The notes under the pieces are model-generated. The model saw only the letters and a list, made by a program, of their open reading frames with translations. It was not told where the DNA came from and did no database searches. Shown here in pieces: positions 25,051 through 34,559 of a DNA stretch of 64,000 bases. Within the stretch, counting starts at the first letter, position 1. The number at the start of each line of letters is the position of its first letter. Origin of the DNA: an uncultured Clostridia bacterium (GTDB taxonomy: Bacteria; Bacillota; Clostridia; Christensenellales; Borkfalkiaceae). The position numbers were made by a program, and so were the translations under genes. The stretch lies in assembly GCA_947627575.1 (NCBI GenBank), contig CANQWN010000008.1, positions 35,562-99,561 of the forward strand, given 5' to 3'.

Positions 25051-26886
25051 TTAAAAGGCGATTTTAATAAATCTTTCCACGCCCGCAAAGTCCTTCATAA
25101 CCATTGCGTATTCGCGTTTGGGGAACATTTTTATAATTTCGTCGGTCTGCCCTTCCCCGCATTCCAAAAGCAGCATACCGCCCTTCGCTATGTAATTTTT
25201 TATCTCTTTGGAAAGCTGTCTGTAAAAATCCAGCCCGTCCGCGCCGCCGTCCAAAGCCACGCGGGGCTCGTATTCCAGCACTTCGCGCTGTAAATGCGGA
25301 ATTTCACCGCTCTTTACGTACGGAGGGTTGCAAACTATCATATTGTATTTGCCGCGCACGGAGGAAAACATATCGCTTTTTACGAAATTTACTTTTACCC
25401 CGTTCAATTTGGCGTTTTCTTCCGCAAGCATAATCGAGGCTTCGGAAACGTCCGCGCCCGTTACGGTTACGTTTTTATCGGCGCACGCCTTTGCTATCGC
25501 AACCGCTATGCAACCCGAACCCGTGCACATATCAAGTATTTTATCCCCTTCTTCCGCGGTTTTTATAGCCGCGTCCGCCAAAATTTCGGTTTCGGGGCGA
25601 GGGATAAGCGCGCGTTCGTCCACCTTGATTTTGCACCCGCAGAAATCGGTGTCGCCTATTATGTACCAAAGCGGTCTGCCTTCCAGCCGCTTTTCAACCG
25701 TTGCGGCTATCTTCTTGCTTTCGGAAGGCTTTATCACCCGCTCGTTTTTAAGCATACTGCGCTTTATGCCCAAATTTATGCTGTAAATCCATTCCGCGTC
25801 GCTTTCGTCTATGCCCTTTTCCCTGAACGCCGCTTTGGTCTTTTCAAGCATTTTGGAAAGTATCCCGCCCGTAACGAACTCGCTTTCGGGCACGGTTTCG
25901 TCTGCGTCCATTTCAAGCGTACGCTTGAAGGCGGCTATCGCCACCTCCACCATTTCCGCGTCCGGTTCCCGCGTGGTAAGCAATTTTTGTATAAGCATCC
26001 CGGGCGCCTTGAATATAAGCACGAACTTATTGTCGAACCGCGCAAGGAATTTTAAAATTTCGTAAGATATACCTGCAATTACGGGCAAAAGCGCAATTTC
26101 CACGCCCACGCGAGCAAGAAATTCAAGTATGCCGTTTTCTATCTTCGGCACGCCCAAAGCCCACGTTACAAGCGAAAGCACAACTATGTTTATGAAAATA
26201 ACTATAAACAGAAAGGACGTGCCGCACCTGTCGTGAATACGCGAACACTTCATCACCTCTTCGGGGACGAGGGGCACGCCGTGTTCATAGGCGTTTATCG
26301 TCTTATGCTCCGCCCCGTGATAACGGTACAACCTGCGTATATCCTTTAAAAACAGAATAATGGCAAGATATATTATAAAAATGGACAGTTTGAATACGCC
26401 CAAAAGCACAAATTGCCAAACGCCGCCCTTTACGGCGGGGAAGGATTTGCATATCAACGAAACGAGGAAGTTGGGCAGCAGCATAAATATCGCCACGGCA
26501 AGCACTATGCCCAAAACGGCGGAAATAACCGCCACTACGTCCATTATGTTCAGCTTGAATTTTTCGGCAAGCCACTTTTGCACCCTGCCCGCCTCGCCTT
26601 CGTCGTCGCCGTACACCGCGGCGGAACGCATAAGCGTTTTTGTGCCGCGCACAAGCGACGTTACGAGGTTGACTATGCCGCGCAGGAAGGGTATTTTGGA
26701 TACCACGGTAAGCCCCTTGCTCTTTTTGATGCGCTTGGCTTCCACCTGTATCTCGCCGTCAGGGTCGCGTACGGCGCACGCTTGGCAGGTTTTGCCCGCC
26801 ATCATCACGCCTTCGAGAACGGCTTGCCCGCCGATATACGTACACTTCTTTTTGTTTTTTATCTTTTTACTTTTTTTATCCGCCAT
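25051..26886 (-). CDS. prmC: DUF1385 membrane protein fused to PrmC release-factor methyltransferase
   Basis: 611 residues in one frame. Residues 1-~300 are a DUF1385 protein ([15 protein letters not shown]; several membrane helices; [25 protein letters not shown]). Residues ~330-611 are a full PrmC: helical N-terminal part ([19 protein letters not shown]), SAM-binding [14 protein letters not shown] and catalytic VCNPPYV. PrmC methylates the GGQ glutamine of release factors. In many Firmicutes the two are separate neighbours between rpmE and prfA; here no stop or start separates them. Confidence 0.9.
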   Translation of the reverse strand: MADKKSKKIKNKKKCTYIGGQAVLEGVMMAGKTCQACAVRDPDGEIQVEAKRIKKSKGLTVVSKIPFLRGIVNLVTSLVRGTKTLMRSAAVYGDDEGEAGRVQKWLAEKFKLNIMDVVAVISAVLGIVLAVAIFMLLPNFLVSLICKSFPAVKGGVWQFVLLGVFKLSIFIIYLAIILFLKDIRRLYRYHGAEHKTINAYEHGVPLVPEEVMKCSRIHDRCGTSFLFIVIFINIVVLSLVTWALGVPKIENGILEFLARVGVEIALLPVIAGISYEILKFLARFDNKFVLIFKAPGMLIQKLLTTREPDAEMVEVAIAAFKRTLEMDADETVPESEFVTGGILSKMLEKTKAAFREKGIDESDAEWIYSINLGIKRSMLKNERVIKPSESKKIAATVEKRLEGRPLWYIIGDTDFCGCKIKVDERALIPRPETEILADAAIKTAEEGDKILDMCTGSGCIAVAIAKACADKNVTVTGADVSEASIMLAEENAKLNGVKVNFVKSDMFSSVRGKYNMIVCNPPYVKSGEIPHLQREVLEYEPRVALDGGADGLDFYRQLSKEIKNYIAKGGMLLLECGEGQTDEIIKMFPKREYAMVMKDFAGVERFIKIAF

Positions 26887-26906
26887 AAGTTACTGCCGCC
26901 GTAATT

Positions 26907-26942
26907 TTAAAAAACGCGCCCCGAACGCAAAATTTTCGGGGC
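26907..26942 (-). terminator. Partial terminator after rpmE
   Basis: GCCCCGAA and TTCGGGGC stem (26918-26942), followed on the minus strand by GCGTTTTTT. It lies between rpmE and the fusion gene and would reduce read-through. Confidence 0.75.
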
Positions 26943-26948
26943 GAAGTT

Positions 26949-27152
26949 TTAAATACTGTATCTTTTTTTGAACTTGTCTACCCTGCCGCCGGTATCTACA
27001 AGTTTCTGCTTGCCTGTGAAGAAAGGATGGCATTTATTGCAGATATCCACCTTGAGGGTATCCACGTTTTTGGTGGTGCCGGTTTTGAAAGTTGCGCCGC
27101 AAGCGCACACCACCGTTACTTCATGGTACTGGGGATGTATTTCAGGCTTCAT
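26949..27152 (-). CDS. rpmE: 50S ribosomal protein L31 (zinc type)
   Basis: 67 residues, [20 protein letters not shown] at the start and [20 protein letters not shown] in the middle. CAC and CNKC cysteines mark the zinc-containing form, which can act as a zinc store. GAGGTGAAAGAT precedes the ATG; a longer reading has no ribosome site. Confidence 0.95.
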   Translation of the reverse strand: MKPEIHPQYHEVTVVCACGATFKTGTTKNVDTLKVDICNKCHPFFTGKQKLVDTGGRVDKFKKRYSI

Positions 27153-27186
27153 ATCTTTCACCTCGCTTAAATTCTGATGCCTATCC

Positions 27187-27215
27187 ATTATATAACTAAA
27201 AAGCGTTCAAGTCAA
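27187..27215 (-). promoter_or_regulatory. rpmE promoter
   Basis: TTGACT (27210-27215), 17 bases, TATAAT (27187-27192) on the minus strand. Confidence 0.8.
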
Positions 27216-27291
27216 TTGATTTCTTTGTTAAATAAGCAAATATTTGACTGCGCGGCGCAAAAAAGTGTTTTATCTTTTTTATTGAATTTAG

Positions 27292-27320
27292 TTGCCAAAT
27301 CGCCGTTTATAGCGTATAAT
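27292..27320 (+). promoter_or_regulatory. Dehydrogenase gene promoter, probably leaderless
   Basis: TTGCCA (27292-27297), 17 bases, TATAAT (27315-27320), then ten bases to the ATG at 27331, leaving a leader of about four bases. Confidence 0.75.
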
Positions 27321-27330
27321 GTGTGTAATA

Positions 27331-28353
27331 ATGGAAAAATGGATTTTAAAAGGCGTGCATAACCTTGTGCGCGAAGAAGACGAGGCGCAAACCATATCCC
27401 CCACGCAGGTTAAGGTTAAAGTTACGCATCTGCTGCTTTCCAATTTTGACGCGCTTATTTACGACGGGATCATTCCCGTCTCCTATCCGCGTGTTTTAGG
27501 CAGGTTTGCCATAGGCATCGTAACCGAATTCGGCGAAAAGTGCTACGGCATAGAAAAGGGCGCAAGGGTTTACCTTGAATCCGCAAGATGCTGCGGGGAA
27601 TGTATAGAATGTAAAAGCGGGAAAGAGGAAAATTGCACCGATGTGCGCATTGCCGGAAAAGACTTTGACGGCTTTTTGCGCGATTTTGTGGTATGCGAAT
27701 ACAACGAAGTTGCACCCCTGCCCGCCGCGGTGGATAACTTGCAGGCGCTGTGCATAGAAACAGTGGGTATTGCCGAAAATATTTACGATAAACTTAATCT
27801 TTCTGCGGGTCAGACGGTCGCGGTTGTGGGAAGCGATTTCACCGGCAATATAATTGCGCAGGTTTTGCAGTACCACAAAGTTATCCCCATCATAATAGAC
27901 AACACCCCGGGCAACCTTGAAAAAGCCAAAAAGTGCGGTATATATCACGCTTTTGCCGCCGATGACGAGCTGTATAACAACGTTATGGACGTAACCTGCG
28001 GCAGACTGTGCGACGCCGCCGTGTATTCCGCAAGCTCGCGCCTGCCGCTTTCGGTTGTAACCAAAATAGTAGGCAAACAGAAAACGATAGTCATTTCGGG
28101 ATATTCTTCGCTTAATTCCACGCTGGAACTTAAAGATATATTGGTAAAAGACGTTAAAGTTTTCGGCGTGACGCACGCGTACGATTATACCGACGCGGTT
28201 ATCAATATGCTTCTTCACGGGGCGATAAACCTCGATTACTTCGATAAAGAGATACTTACCGAATACAATCCCCCCGAAATTTTGCAGGAGCGTTGCGACG
28301 GGCTTGCCACGGCGAACAGGGGCAAGATGACCGTACTTAAAATGATACTCTGA
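27331..28353 (+). CDS. Medium-chain (zinc-type) alcohol dehydrogenase-like protein
   Basis: 340 residues. The GroES-like N-terminal domain has the structural-zinc pattern CCGECIECKSGKEENC (about 87-102), and a Rossmann domain follows (VAVVGSDFTGNIIAQVLQYH). The active-site region YDGIIPVSYPRVLGRFAIGIV lacks the usual catalytic Cys-His (normally CxTD and GHE), so catalytic zinc may be missing; it may be an MDR member with altered chemistry. Start at ATG 27331 is set by the promoter and by sequence fit. Substrate unknown. Confidence 0.8.
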   Translation: MEKWILKGVHNLVREEDEAQTISPTQVKVKVTHLLLSNFDALIYDGIIPVSYPRVLGRFAIGIVTEFGEKCYGIEKGARVYLESARCCGECIECKSGKEENCTDVRIAGKDFDGFLRDFVVCEYNEVAPLPAAVDNLQALCIETVGIAENIYDKLNLSAGQTVAVVGSDFTGNIIAQVLQYHKVIPIIIDNTPGNLEKAKKCGIYHAFAADDELYNNVMDVTCGRLCDAAVYSASSRLPLSVVTKIVGKQKTIVISGYSSLNSTLELKDILVKDVKVFGVTHAYDYTDAVINMLLHGAINLDYFDKEILTEYNPPEILQERCDGLATANRGKMTVLKMIL

Positions 28354-28372
28354 CGCGCAGCGAATTACCGCT

Positions 28373-29773
28373 ATGCGCAAACTGTTTTCACTTGATTTTT
28401 TGTATATATTGCTGATTGCGGCGGAAATCGCCGCAATCGTTTTTTTATGCCTGTTTGTGCCGTACTGCCTGCCCGTTGCCGTAGCGTTTGCCGCGGGCTG
28501 GGCTTTTACCGCCGTTGTTGCCTGCATTATGCTTGCCCGCGGCGGCGGACCCGAAATGAAACTTGCGCTTGCCGCGCTGATGATACTTTTGCCCGTGGCG
28601 GGCGCGGTTATATACGTGATAGCCTGCGCCAAACACCGCCCGGGCGGCGAACTTAAAATACGTTGCGCGCCGCAAACAAGTCTTGCCGCCGCCGCAAACG
28701 CGGGTTGCGGAACCTGCCTGTGCGGTTACGACAAGGCGGTGTATCTGGACTGCGGCGAAAAGTTTTTCGAACTGCTTTTCAAAGAGCTTGAAAACGCAAA
28801 AGTCAGCATATATCTTGAATATTTTATACTTTCGCGCGGGGAAATTTACGATAGGCTTGTTTCCTGCCTGCGCCGCGCGAAAGGGCGGGGCGCGGAAATA
28901 AAAATAATTTTGGACGGCGTGGGGTGCGCCTTTAAAATAGGCAGAAAACAGCTACGTGTACTTAAAGAGTTAGCCGAAATAAAAATTTTCCACAGGCTGT
29001 CTCCCCTGCCCCGCTCGCGGCTGAACTTCCGCGATCACCGCAAAATCGCGGTAATCGACGGCAGAGTTGCGTTTACGGGCGGCATAAACCTTGCGGACGA
29101 GTACGCCAACCTGACTAAACCCTTCGGTTATTGGAAGGACACCGCCGTGGCGATATACGGGGGCGCGGCGGAAATTTTCGGGGCGATGTTCCTTTCGGTA
29201 TTCTACGGAAGTTACCAAACGGACGCCCCGCCCGACGCGGGGGATAAAACCTGCCTGCCGTTCTGCGACAATCCGCCCGGGAAATACTTCGGCGAAAACG
29301 CTTTGGAATGGCTTATAAACGGCGCAAAGAAGGAAATTTGCGCGTTTACCCCATACTTTTGCGTGGGCGAAAGGATATCCGCCGCGCTGGCATTCGCCGC
29401 CGAACGCGGGGTGAAAGTGAAGATAATACTGCCGCACATACCCGACAAAAAATACGCCTACGCGCTTTCAAAGGCGTGCGCCGCCGAACTTGCCTGCTCC
29501 GGCGTTGAATTTTACGAGTATCTGCCCGGGTTTATACACGCGAAAGGGCTTGTGTGCGACGGAACGGCGTATATCGGCAGTTACAACCTCGATTTCCGCT
29601 CGTTCCGTCTGAATTACGAATGCGGGGTGATTTTCGGCGGGGAAATTGCCGAAGCCATGCGCAGGGATTTTTACGCCACGCTTGCGCTTTCGCGCCCGCT
29701 TGAAGAGGCGAAATGCGGCAAAGCGCGCAAAATTTGGCGGCTTATATTGAAAGTTTTCGCTCCGCTTGTGTGA
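28373..29773 (+). CDS. cls: Cardiolipin synthase (phospholipase D family)
   Basis: 466 residues: two or three N-terminal membrane helices, then two PLD domains with intact HKD motifs, HRKIAVID in the first (FRDHRKIAVIDGRVAFTGGINLADEY) and HAKGLVCD in the second (GFIHAKGLVCDGTAYIGSYN). It joins phosphatidylglycerols into cardiolipin at the membrane. It follows the dehydrogenase by 19 bases and is likely co-transcribed. No clear ribosome site precedes the ATG. Confidence 0.93.
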   Translation: MRKLFSLDFLYILLIAAEIAAIVFLCLFVPYCLPVAVAFAAGWAFTAVVACIMLARGGGPEMKLALAALMILLPVAGAVIYVIACAKHRPGGELKIRCAPQTSLAAAANAGCGTCLCGYDKAVYLDCGEKFFELLFKELENAKVSIYLEYFILSRGEIYDRLVSCLRRAKGRGAEIKIILDGVGCAFKIGRKQLRVLKELAEIKIFHRLSPLPRSRLNFRDHRKIAVIDGRVAFTGGINLADEYANLTKPFGYWKDTAVAIYGGAAEIFGAMFLSVFYGSYQTDAPPDAGDKTCLPFCDNPPGKYFGENALEWLINGAKKEICAFTPYFCVGERISAALAFAAERGVKVKIILPHIPDKKYAYALSKACAAELACSGVEFYEYLPGFIHAKGLVCDGTAYIGSYNLDFRSFRLNYECGVIFGGEIAEAMRRDFYATLALSRPLEEAKCGKARKIWRLILKVFAPLV

Positions 29774-29800
29774 CCGCGGCGGCGTTTAACCCGCGAAAGG

Positions 29801-29829
29801 TTGACAGCCGCGCGAAAGTTTGATAAAAT
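29801..29829 (+). promoter_or_regulatory. Phosphodiesterase gene promoter
   Basis: TTGACA (29801-29806), 17 bases, TAAAAT (29824-29829), about 30 bases before the ATG at 29859. Confidence 0.8.
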
Positions 29830-29858
29830 TGAATAAATTTCCGTATTCGGGTGAGTTT

Positions 29859-30383
29859 ATGAAGATTATGTTCGCTTCCGACCTGCACGGTTCGGCAAAA
29901 TATTGCAGACTGCTTTTACGGGCTTTTGAAAGGGAAAAGGCGGAAAAATTGGCGCTTTTGGGGGATATTTTATATCACGGACCGCGCAACCCGCTTCCGG
30001 AAGAATATGCGCCGATGGAAGTTGCAAATCTTTTGGGCGCGGTTAAGGAAAAGATTATTTGCGTGCGCGGCAACTGCGACAGCGAAGTGGACCAGATGGT
30101 GCTGCCCTTCCCCATAACCGCCGATTATGCGGCGATATTTGCGGACGGAGTGAACATATACCTTTCGCACGGGCACAGGGACGTGCCGCCCTTGGGCGCG
30201 GACGACGTATATGTTACGGGGCATACCCACGTGCCCATGGAAACGCGCGAAGAAGGGTTTTTGCACCTGAACCCCGGTTCGGTTTCCCTGCCGAAGGACG
30301 GGGCGCAGACGCGCGGCTATATACTGTTTGAAAACGGCAAATTTACCTTTGCGAAGTTGGACGGTGAGGTTTACAGACCGTAA
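29859..30383 (+). CDS. YfcE/MJ0936-type phosphodiesterase
   Basis: 174 residues with the metallophosphoesterase signature: SDLHG (8-12), GDILYHGPRN, VRGNCDSEVD, LSHGHR and TGHTHVP, which bind two metal ions. The gene is a stand-alone unit with its own promoter and a strong terminator. It acts on phosphodiesters in vitro in relatives; the natural substrate is not settled. Confidence 0.9.
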   Translation: MKIMFASDLHGSAKYCRLLLRAFEREKAEKLALLGDILYHGPRNPLPEEYAPMEVANLLGAVKEKIICVRGNCDSEVDQMVLPFPITADYAAIFADGVNIYLSHGHRDVPPLGADDVYVTGHTHVPMETREEGFLHLNPGSVSLPKDGAQTRGYILFENGKFTFAKLDGEVYRP

Positions 30384-30415
30384 AATTTTAAGTAACAAAA
30401 GACGGAAAATAACGC

Positions 30416-30443
30416 AAAAGCCCCGGCAAACGCCGGGGCTTTG
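30416..30443. terminator. Bidirectional terminator
   Basis: AAAGCCCCGGC AAAC GCCGGGGCTTT, a perfect hairpin between the convergent phosphodiesterase and small membrane protein genes. Confidence 0.9.
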
Positions 30444-30463
30444 AGTTTTGTTTTCTCTACGAG

Positions 30464-30685
30464 TTAGATGGGCAACAATCTTAAAATGTGCTTGCTGACA
30501 ATCATTAAAATGAGGTCTGCAATCCAGATGATGCCCCAGCCGAGAAGAAGACGAAGTACAAATGCAAGAATCTTGCCTTCCTGAAGCCTGGTGATAGCGC
30601 CGCAAATCCAGGAAGTAACGGGGATAATTGCAAGGATAACGCTAACGAGGTAGCTTAATCCAAAGTAATCGCTCTTATTTGCCAT
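30464..30685 (-). CDS. Small two-helix membrane protein
   Basis: 73 residues with two hydrophobic helices (about 10-31 and 42-65) and a short loop ITRLQEGKILAF. The layout recalls small Pmp3-like proteins, but I cannot assign it to that family. AAAGGAGATTAGG lies upstream of the ATG and a consensus promoter before that, so it is a real monocistronic gene. Function unknown. Confidence 0.75.
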   Translation of the reverse strand: MANKSDYFGLSYLVSVILAIIPVTSWICGAITRLQEGKILAFVLRLLLGWGIIWIADLILMIVSKHILRLLPI

Positions 30686-30718
30686 TTTCCTAATCTCCTT
30701 TAATTTTTTTATAATTAT

Positions 30719-30746
30719 ATTATATCACTAAAAAAAAATATGTCAA
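30719..30746 (-). promoter_or_regulatory. Promoter of the small membrane protein gene
   Basis: TTGACA (30741-30746), 16 bases, TATAAT (30719-30724) on the minus strand. Confidence 0.85.
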
Positions 30747-30774
30747 ATAAATGAATATAATTTTCATAAAAAAG

Positions 30775-30797
30775 AAAAAAGCGGCTAAAATGCCGCT
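30775..30797 (-). terminator. Terminator of the ribosomal protein superoperon
   Basis: GCGGC and GCCGC with inner A/T pairing (30781-30796), followed on the minus strand by TTTTTT. It lies just after rplQ. Confidence 0.85.
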
Positions 30798-30814
30798 TTT
30801 TTTTACGTATGAAA

Positions 30815-31321
30815 TTAAACAAGCTCTATAATAGCCTCTTCGGCGCCGTCGCCGCGACGCGCACCCAACAGATAGATGCGGGTGTAGCCGCCGCCCTGAC
30901 CCAACTCTTCCGCGCGCTGCGCGTATTTGGGAGCTATCTCGTTGAAAAGTTTTTCCATAAGCGGATGCTGTACGTCCTTTGTGCGGGCGCGGTATTCGGA
31001 CTTCTTTTCGTTGAAGCCCTTTACTTCCTGCAAATCGCGCAATTTAGCCATCAACGCCCTGCGCGCCGCAAGTTTTTTGGGGCTGTCCTTTACGGATTTT
31101 ACCTTTACTTCCTTGCCCTTTTTGTCGGTTTTTACAACCTCTGTTTCAACGTTGTCGTCATATACTTTAACGGCTTTGGTTATTATCTTTTCCACATAGG
31201 GCTGCAACTGTTTTGCCCTTGCCGCGGTGGTGGTGATTTTGCCGTACCACAGCAATTCGGAAGCCTGATTGCGAAGAATAGCCACGCGTTGTTCCGCCGT
31301 TTTACCTAATTTGCCCGGCAT
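30815..31321 (-). CDS. rplQ: 50S ribosomal protein L17
   Basis: 168 residues. N-terminal MPGKLGKTAEQRVAILRNQA and C-terminal GGYTRIYLLGARRGDGAEEAIIEL are L17. There is an internal insertion of about 45 residues (NVETEVVKTDKKGKEVKVKS) making it longer than the usual ~120. Last gene of the operon; AAGGAGG precedes the ATG. Confidence 0.95.
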   Translation of the reverse strand: MPGKLGKTAEQRVAILRNQASELLWYGKITTTAARAKQLQPYVEKIITKAVKVYDDNVETEVVKTDKKGKEVKVKSVKDSPKKLAARRALMAKLRDLQEVKGFNEKKSEYRARTKDVQHPLMEKLFNEIAPKYAQRAEELGQGGGYTRIYLLGARRGDGAEEAIIELV

Positions 31322-31324
31322 TTT

Positions 31325-32278
31325 TTAATCCTCCTTGTTTGATAATGAAAGTCCGTAGAACGCAAGTTTTGCCATAACTTCTTCCAAAGACTTTCTGCCG
31401 AGGTTCCTTACCTTCAACATTTCGTCTTCCGTCTTTTTAGTCAGGTCTTCTACGGTGTGTATGTTGGCGCGTTTGAGACAGTTGTAGGAACGTACCGAAA
31501 GATCCATTTCCTCTATCTGCATCGCAAGAATTTTCGCCTGCTTGTCGTCCTCGTTCTTGACGAGGATATCCATTTCCTTTATATTTTCGGAAAGATCTAC
31601 GAACAGCGAAATGTGATCCTGCATTATCTTTGCGGCGAGAGAAACTATCTCCTTGGCGCTGAACGCGCCGTTCGTCCACACTTCAAGCGTAAGTTTATCA
31701 TAGTCGGTATTCTGCCCTACGCGGGTGTTTTCTACCGAATAGTTCACCTTTTTGACGGGCGTATATATCGAATCTATGGGGATATAGTCTATAAGCTCGG
31801 TTTTGGTATGATCCGCGCCCTTATAGCCGCGTCCGCGCCCTATCGTTATTTCAAGGTCTATCTTGCCGCCGGCGTCTATCGTGCATATGTGCTGGTCTGC
31901 GTTGATTATTTCAATCTCGGCGTCCTCGCATATGTCGCTTGCCTTTACTTCGCAGGGACCTTCCTTATAAAGGTGAACTACCTTTACATAATCCTTGTCG
32001 GTTACCTTGGTTTTAATGGCAAGCGTTTTGAGGTTGAGGATAATTTCGGTTACGTCTTCCTTTACGCCGGGTATTGCGGAAAATTCGTGTTTTACGCTGC
32101 CGTCGAGGAAGCGTATCCCCTGCGCCGCGGCGCCGGGAAGCGCCGAAAGCAATATCCTTCTCAAACAGTTGCCTATCGTAAGCCCGAAACCCTTTTCAAG
32201 CGGTTCCACCACTATCTTGCAGTGGGAAGCGTCCTCGCTTTCCTGAACTTCGATTTTGGGCATATCCATTTCGATCAT
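31325..32278 (-). CDS. rpoA: RNA polymerase alpha subunit
   Basis: 317 residues. The N-terminal assembly domain ([25 protein letters not shown]) and the C-terminal DNA-binding domain ([25 protein letters not shown] ... [16 protein letters not shown]) are both complete. GGAGG lies seven bases before the first ATG; a second ATG nine bases later is possible. It follows rpsD as in all Firmicutes. Confidence 0.97.
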   Translation of the reverse strand: MIEMDMPKIEVQESEDASHCKIVVEPLEKGFGLTIGNCLRRILLSALPGAAAQGIRFLDGSVKHEFSAIPGVKEDVTEIILNLKTLAIKTKVTDKDYVKVVHLYKEGPCEVKASDICEDAEIEIINADQHICTIDAGGKIDLEITIGRGRGYKGADHTKTELIDYIPIDSIYTPVKKVNYSVENTRVGQNTDYDKLTLEVWTNGAFSAKEIVSLAAKIMQDHISLFVDLSENIKEMDILVKNEDDKQAKILAMQIEEMDLSVRSYNCLKRANIHTVEDLTKKTEDEMLKVRNLGRKSLEEVMAKLAFYGLSLSNKED

Positions 32279-32302
32279 CTTGCTACCTCCTTATATTTTA
32301 AA

Positions 32303-32929
32303 TTACTTCGAGTACAATTCGACGATCATATGCTCGGCAATCTGTCCGTCGACGTCCTCTCTCGTGGGAAGCGCTATAATCTTTCCTTCTAATTTTTCGG
32401 GATCGAATTCAAGCCATTTGGGCATAGCACCGACCTTCATGGCCTTAATCTGTTCAAAGTATTTATTTGAAGTTTTTGCGGGTTTTACGGTTACCGTATC
32501 CCCGGCTTTTACTATATAGGAGGGGATATTTACCTTTTTGCCGTTCACAAGGAAATGCCCGTGATTTACAAGCTGCCTTGCCTGCGCGCGGCTTGCGCCT
32601 ATACCCATACGGTATATAACGTTGTCCAGCCTGCGTTCAAGCAACGAAAGCATATTTTCACCGGTTATGCCCTTCATCCTGTCCGCTTCTTCAAAGTATG
32701 CGCGGAACTGCCCTTCCTGCACGCCGTATATACGCTTTACCTTCTGCTTTTCACGCAGCTGCCTGCCGTATTCGGAAACTTTCCTTCTGCCGTTGCCGTG
32801 TTGAGGTCCGGGGGGCGTGGGACGTTTTTCAAAGGGGCATTTGCCCGTGTAGCATTTTTCGCCTTTTAAAAACAGCTTTCCGCCTTCCCTTCTGCAAAGA
32901 CGGCATTTAGCTTCTCTGTACGTTGCCAT
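32303..32929 (-). CDS. rpsD: 30S ribosomal protein S4
   Basis: 208 residues with the zinc-type N-terminus ([18 protein letters not shown]) and the S4 RNA-binding domain ([31 protein letters not shown]). One of the primary 16S binders; in Firmicutes it can repress its own mRNA. Here it is inside the alpha operon rather than alone. Confidence 0.97.
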   Translation of the reverse strand: MATYREAKCRLCRREGGKLFLKGEKCYTGKCPFEKRPTPPGPQHGNGRRKVSEYGRQLREKQKVKRIYGVQEGQFRAYFEEADRMKGITGENMLSLLERRLDNVIYRMGIGASRAQARQLVNHGHFLVNGKKVNIPSYIVKAGDTVTVKPAKTSNKYFEQIKAMKVGAMPKWLEFDPEKLEGKIIALPTREDVDGQIAEHMIVELYSK

Positions 32930-32946
32930 ATTATTACCTTGCCTCC

Positions 32947-33354
32947 TTATACTCTACGGCGTTTGGGCGGTCTGCATCCGTTGTGGGGAATGGGCGAAAC
33001 GTCGGAAATAAGGGTTATTTCCACTTCGCACGCGCCTATCGCCCTGATGGCGGATTCTCTGCCCGCGCCGGGACCTTTTACATATACTTCAACCGAACGC
33101 AATCCGTGTTCCTTTGCCGCTTTTACTGCCGTTTCGCAAGCCATCTGCGCCGCAAAGGGAGTGCCTTTACGCGAACCTTTGAAGTTGAGCGAACCTGCGC
33201 TGGACCACGAAATTACGTTGCCCTGCATATCGGTTACCGTTACGAGAGTGTTGTTGAAAGTGGATTGGATATGAACCTGTCCCCTGTCTACCTTTTTCAG
33301 CTCTCTGCGCTTTCTTACGGTGGTTTGTTTTTTGTTATTGTTTGCTGATGCCAT
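32947..33354 (-). CDS. rpsK: 30S ribosomal protein S11
   Basis: 135 residues, with [28 protein letters not shown] and the C-terminal [19 protein letters not shown] lies upstream of the ATG. Standard place between rpsM and rpsD. Confidence 0.97.
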   Translation of the reverse strand: MASANNNKKQTTVRKRRELKKVDRGQVHIQSTFNNTLVTVTDMQGNVISWSSAGSLNFKGSRKGTPFAAQMACETAVKAAKEHGLRSVEVYVKGPGAGRESAIRAIGACEVEITLISDVSPIPHNGCRPPKRRRV

Positions 33355-33371
33355 AACTATCCTTTACCCCC

Positions 33372-33746
33372 TTACTTTGCGCCCTTCTTCTTCGCAACCG
33401 TGCGGCGGGGACCTTTTCTCGTCCTCGCGTTGGTTTTGGTGGATTGGCCGCGTACGGGAAGATTTTTTCTGTGCCTGATCCCGCGATAGCAGCCTATTTC
33501 CATAAGCCTTTTGATATTAAGCGAAACTTCGCTGCGAAGTTCGCCCTCGACCCTTAAATTGTGATCGATGTATTCTCTCAATTTGGATACGGTATTTTCG
33601 TCCAGATCCTTCACGCGGGTATCGGGATCCACACCCGTTGCGGCGAGAATTTTCTGCGACGTTTTTAAACCGATACCGTAGATATAAGTGAGCCCTATTT
33701 CAACCCGCTTTTCTCTGGGTAAGTCTACACCGGCAATACGTGCCAT
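33372..33746 (-). CDS. rpsM: 30S ribosomal protein S13
   Basis: 124 residues: [26 protein letters not shown] and the basic C-terminus [20 protein letters not shown]. It contacts the P-site tRNA and the inter-subunit bridge. It is separated from rpmJ by an unusual 132-bp spacer. Confidence 0.97.
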   Translation of the reverse strand: MARIAGVDLPREKRVEIGLTYIYGIGLKTSQKILAATGVDPDTRVKDLDENTVSKLREYIDHNLRVEGELRSEVSLNIKRLMEIGCYRGIRHRKNLPVRGQSTKTNARTRKGPRRTVAKKKGAK

Positions 33747-33878
33747 AGTAAAAAATTTCTCCTTGATATTTTTTGTTTTATGTGAACCGCAAAGCGCCGC
33801 AACCTTTAAAATTCGGAATGTGAAGGCGAGGCGTTTGCGAAATTGTTTTCAAACTGCGGCAAATACCGCACGGATTTT
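33747..33878 (-). other. Non-coding spacer between rpmJ and rpsM
   Basis: 132 bp with no open frame, in an operon where most gaps are under 20 bp. On the minus strand it holds TGCGG TATTTG CCGCA and a T/A-rich part ending in the rpsM ribosome site. It may be a leader or processing region for the alpha-operon part. Confidence 0.5.
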
Positions 33879-33995
33879 TCAGCCCTGACGCTGCTTATGG
33901 CTTTTGTTCTTGGAACATATAACCATTACTTTGCCGTTTCTTTTTATTACTTTGCATTTATCGCACATCGGCTTTACGGAAGGTCTTACTTTCAT
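33879..33995 (-). CDS. rpmJ: 50S ribosomal protein L36
   Basis: 38 residues, [20 protein letters not shown] and ending KSHKQRQG. The zinc ligands CDKC, then C27 and H32, are present. AGGAG lies eight bases before the ATG. It sits between infA and rpsM as usual. Confidence 0.96.
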   Translation of the reverse strand: MKVRPSVKPMCDKCKVIKRNGKVMVICSKNKSHKQRQG

Positions 33996-34013
33996 TTTGG
34001 TTTCTCCTTGAAT

Positions 34014-34235
34014 TTAGTTTTTACTGCGCCAGATTATTCTGCCCTTTGTAAGGTCGTACGGACTCATTTCCAGCTTAACGCTGTCGCCCTCGATTATCCT
34101 GATATAATTCATGCGAAGTTTACCGGAAATGTACGCCGTTATCACGTAACCGTTGGACAGTTTAACTTTGAAATTTGCGTTGGGCAGACATTCTATAACC
34201 CTGCCCTCCGCTTCAATTACGTCGCTTTTAGACAT
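34014..34235 (-). CDS. infA: Translation initiation factor IF-1
   Basis: 73 residues, a single S1/OB-fold: [30 protein letters not shown] and [20 protein letters not shown]. It occupies the ribosomal A site during initiation. The upstream KOW gene ends nine bases before. Confidence 0.97.
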   Translation of the reverse strand: MSKSDVIEAEGRVIECLPNANFKVKLSNGYVITAYISGKLRMNYIRIIEGDSVKLEMSPYDLTKGRIIWRSKN

Positions 34236-34244
34236 TTATACCTC

Positions 34245-34556
34245 TTATTCCGCGTCGGGCGGATTATTTTCTGAATCCTTTGCGGGGGTGTTATAGCTTT
34301 TCAACGCCGAATATACCTCTGTGTCGAATACCATAAGTCCTTCCGCAAACTTTACCGCTATCCCCTCCGCCTTTTCGGGTAAGAGGTATAAGTGCCGCAA
34401 GTTCTTTTTCTTGGGCGCGGCAAGTTTTTTGAAGTTGCCGTCTACCACCATCACCGTGCCGTCCGCATTGACGCACTTGATGAGGTAATATCTGTCTTTA
34501 TCTCTGCCCTGCGTGCTTTTGCATATTCCGCCGGGCACGGGAATTTTTACTTTCAT
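34245..34556 (-). CDS. KOW-domain RNA-binding protein (L14e-like)
   Basis: 103 residues. GRDKDRYYLIKCVNADGTVMVVDGNFKKLAAPKKKNLRHLYLLP matches the L14e/L6e/L27e-like KOW proteins seen between map and infA in Firmicutes. The C-terminal ~35 residues are variable and acidic. Its ATG starts three bases after the map stop. It is thought to associate with ribosomes; the exact role is unknown. Confidence 0.8.
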   Translation of the reverse strand: MKVKIPVPGGICKSTQGRDKDRYYLIKCVNADGTVMVVDGNFKKLAAPKKKNLRHLYLLPEKAEGIAVKFAEGLMVFDTEVYSALKSYNTPAKDSENNPPDAE

Positions 34557-34559
34557 AAT

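Noticed and set aside
27331..28353. Calling the dehydrogenase a threonine or sorbitol dehydrogenase
   Set aside because: The usual catalytic zinc ligands are not visible, so no specific substrate can be claimed.
30464..30685. Pmp3/YqaE family assignment
   Set aside because: Two helices and size agree, but the family motif in the first helix and loop is not there.
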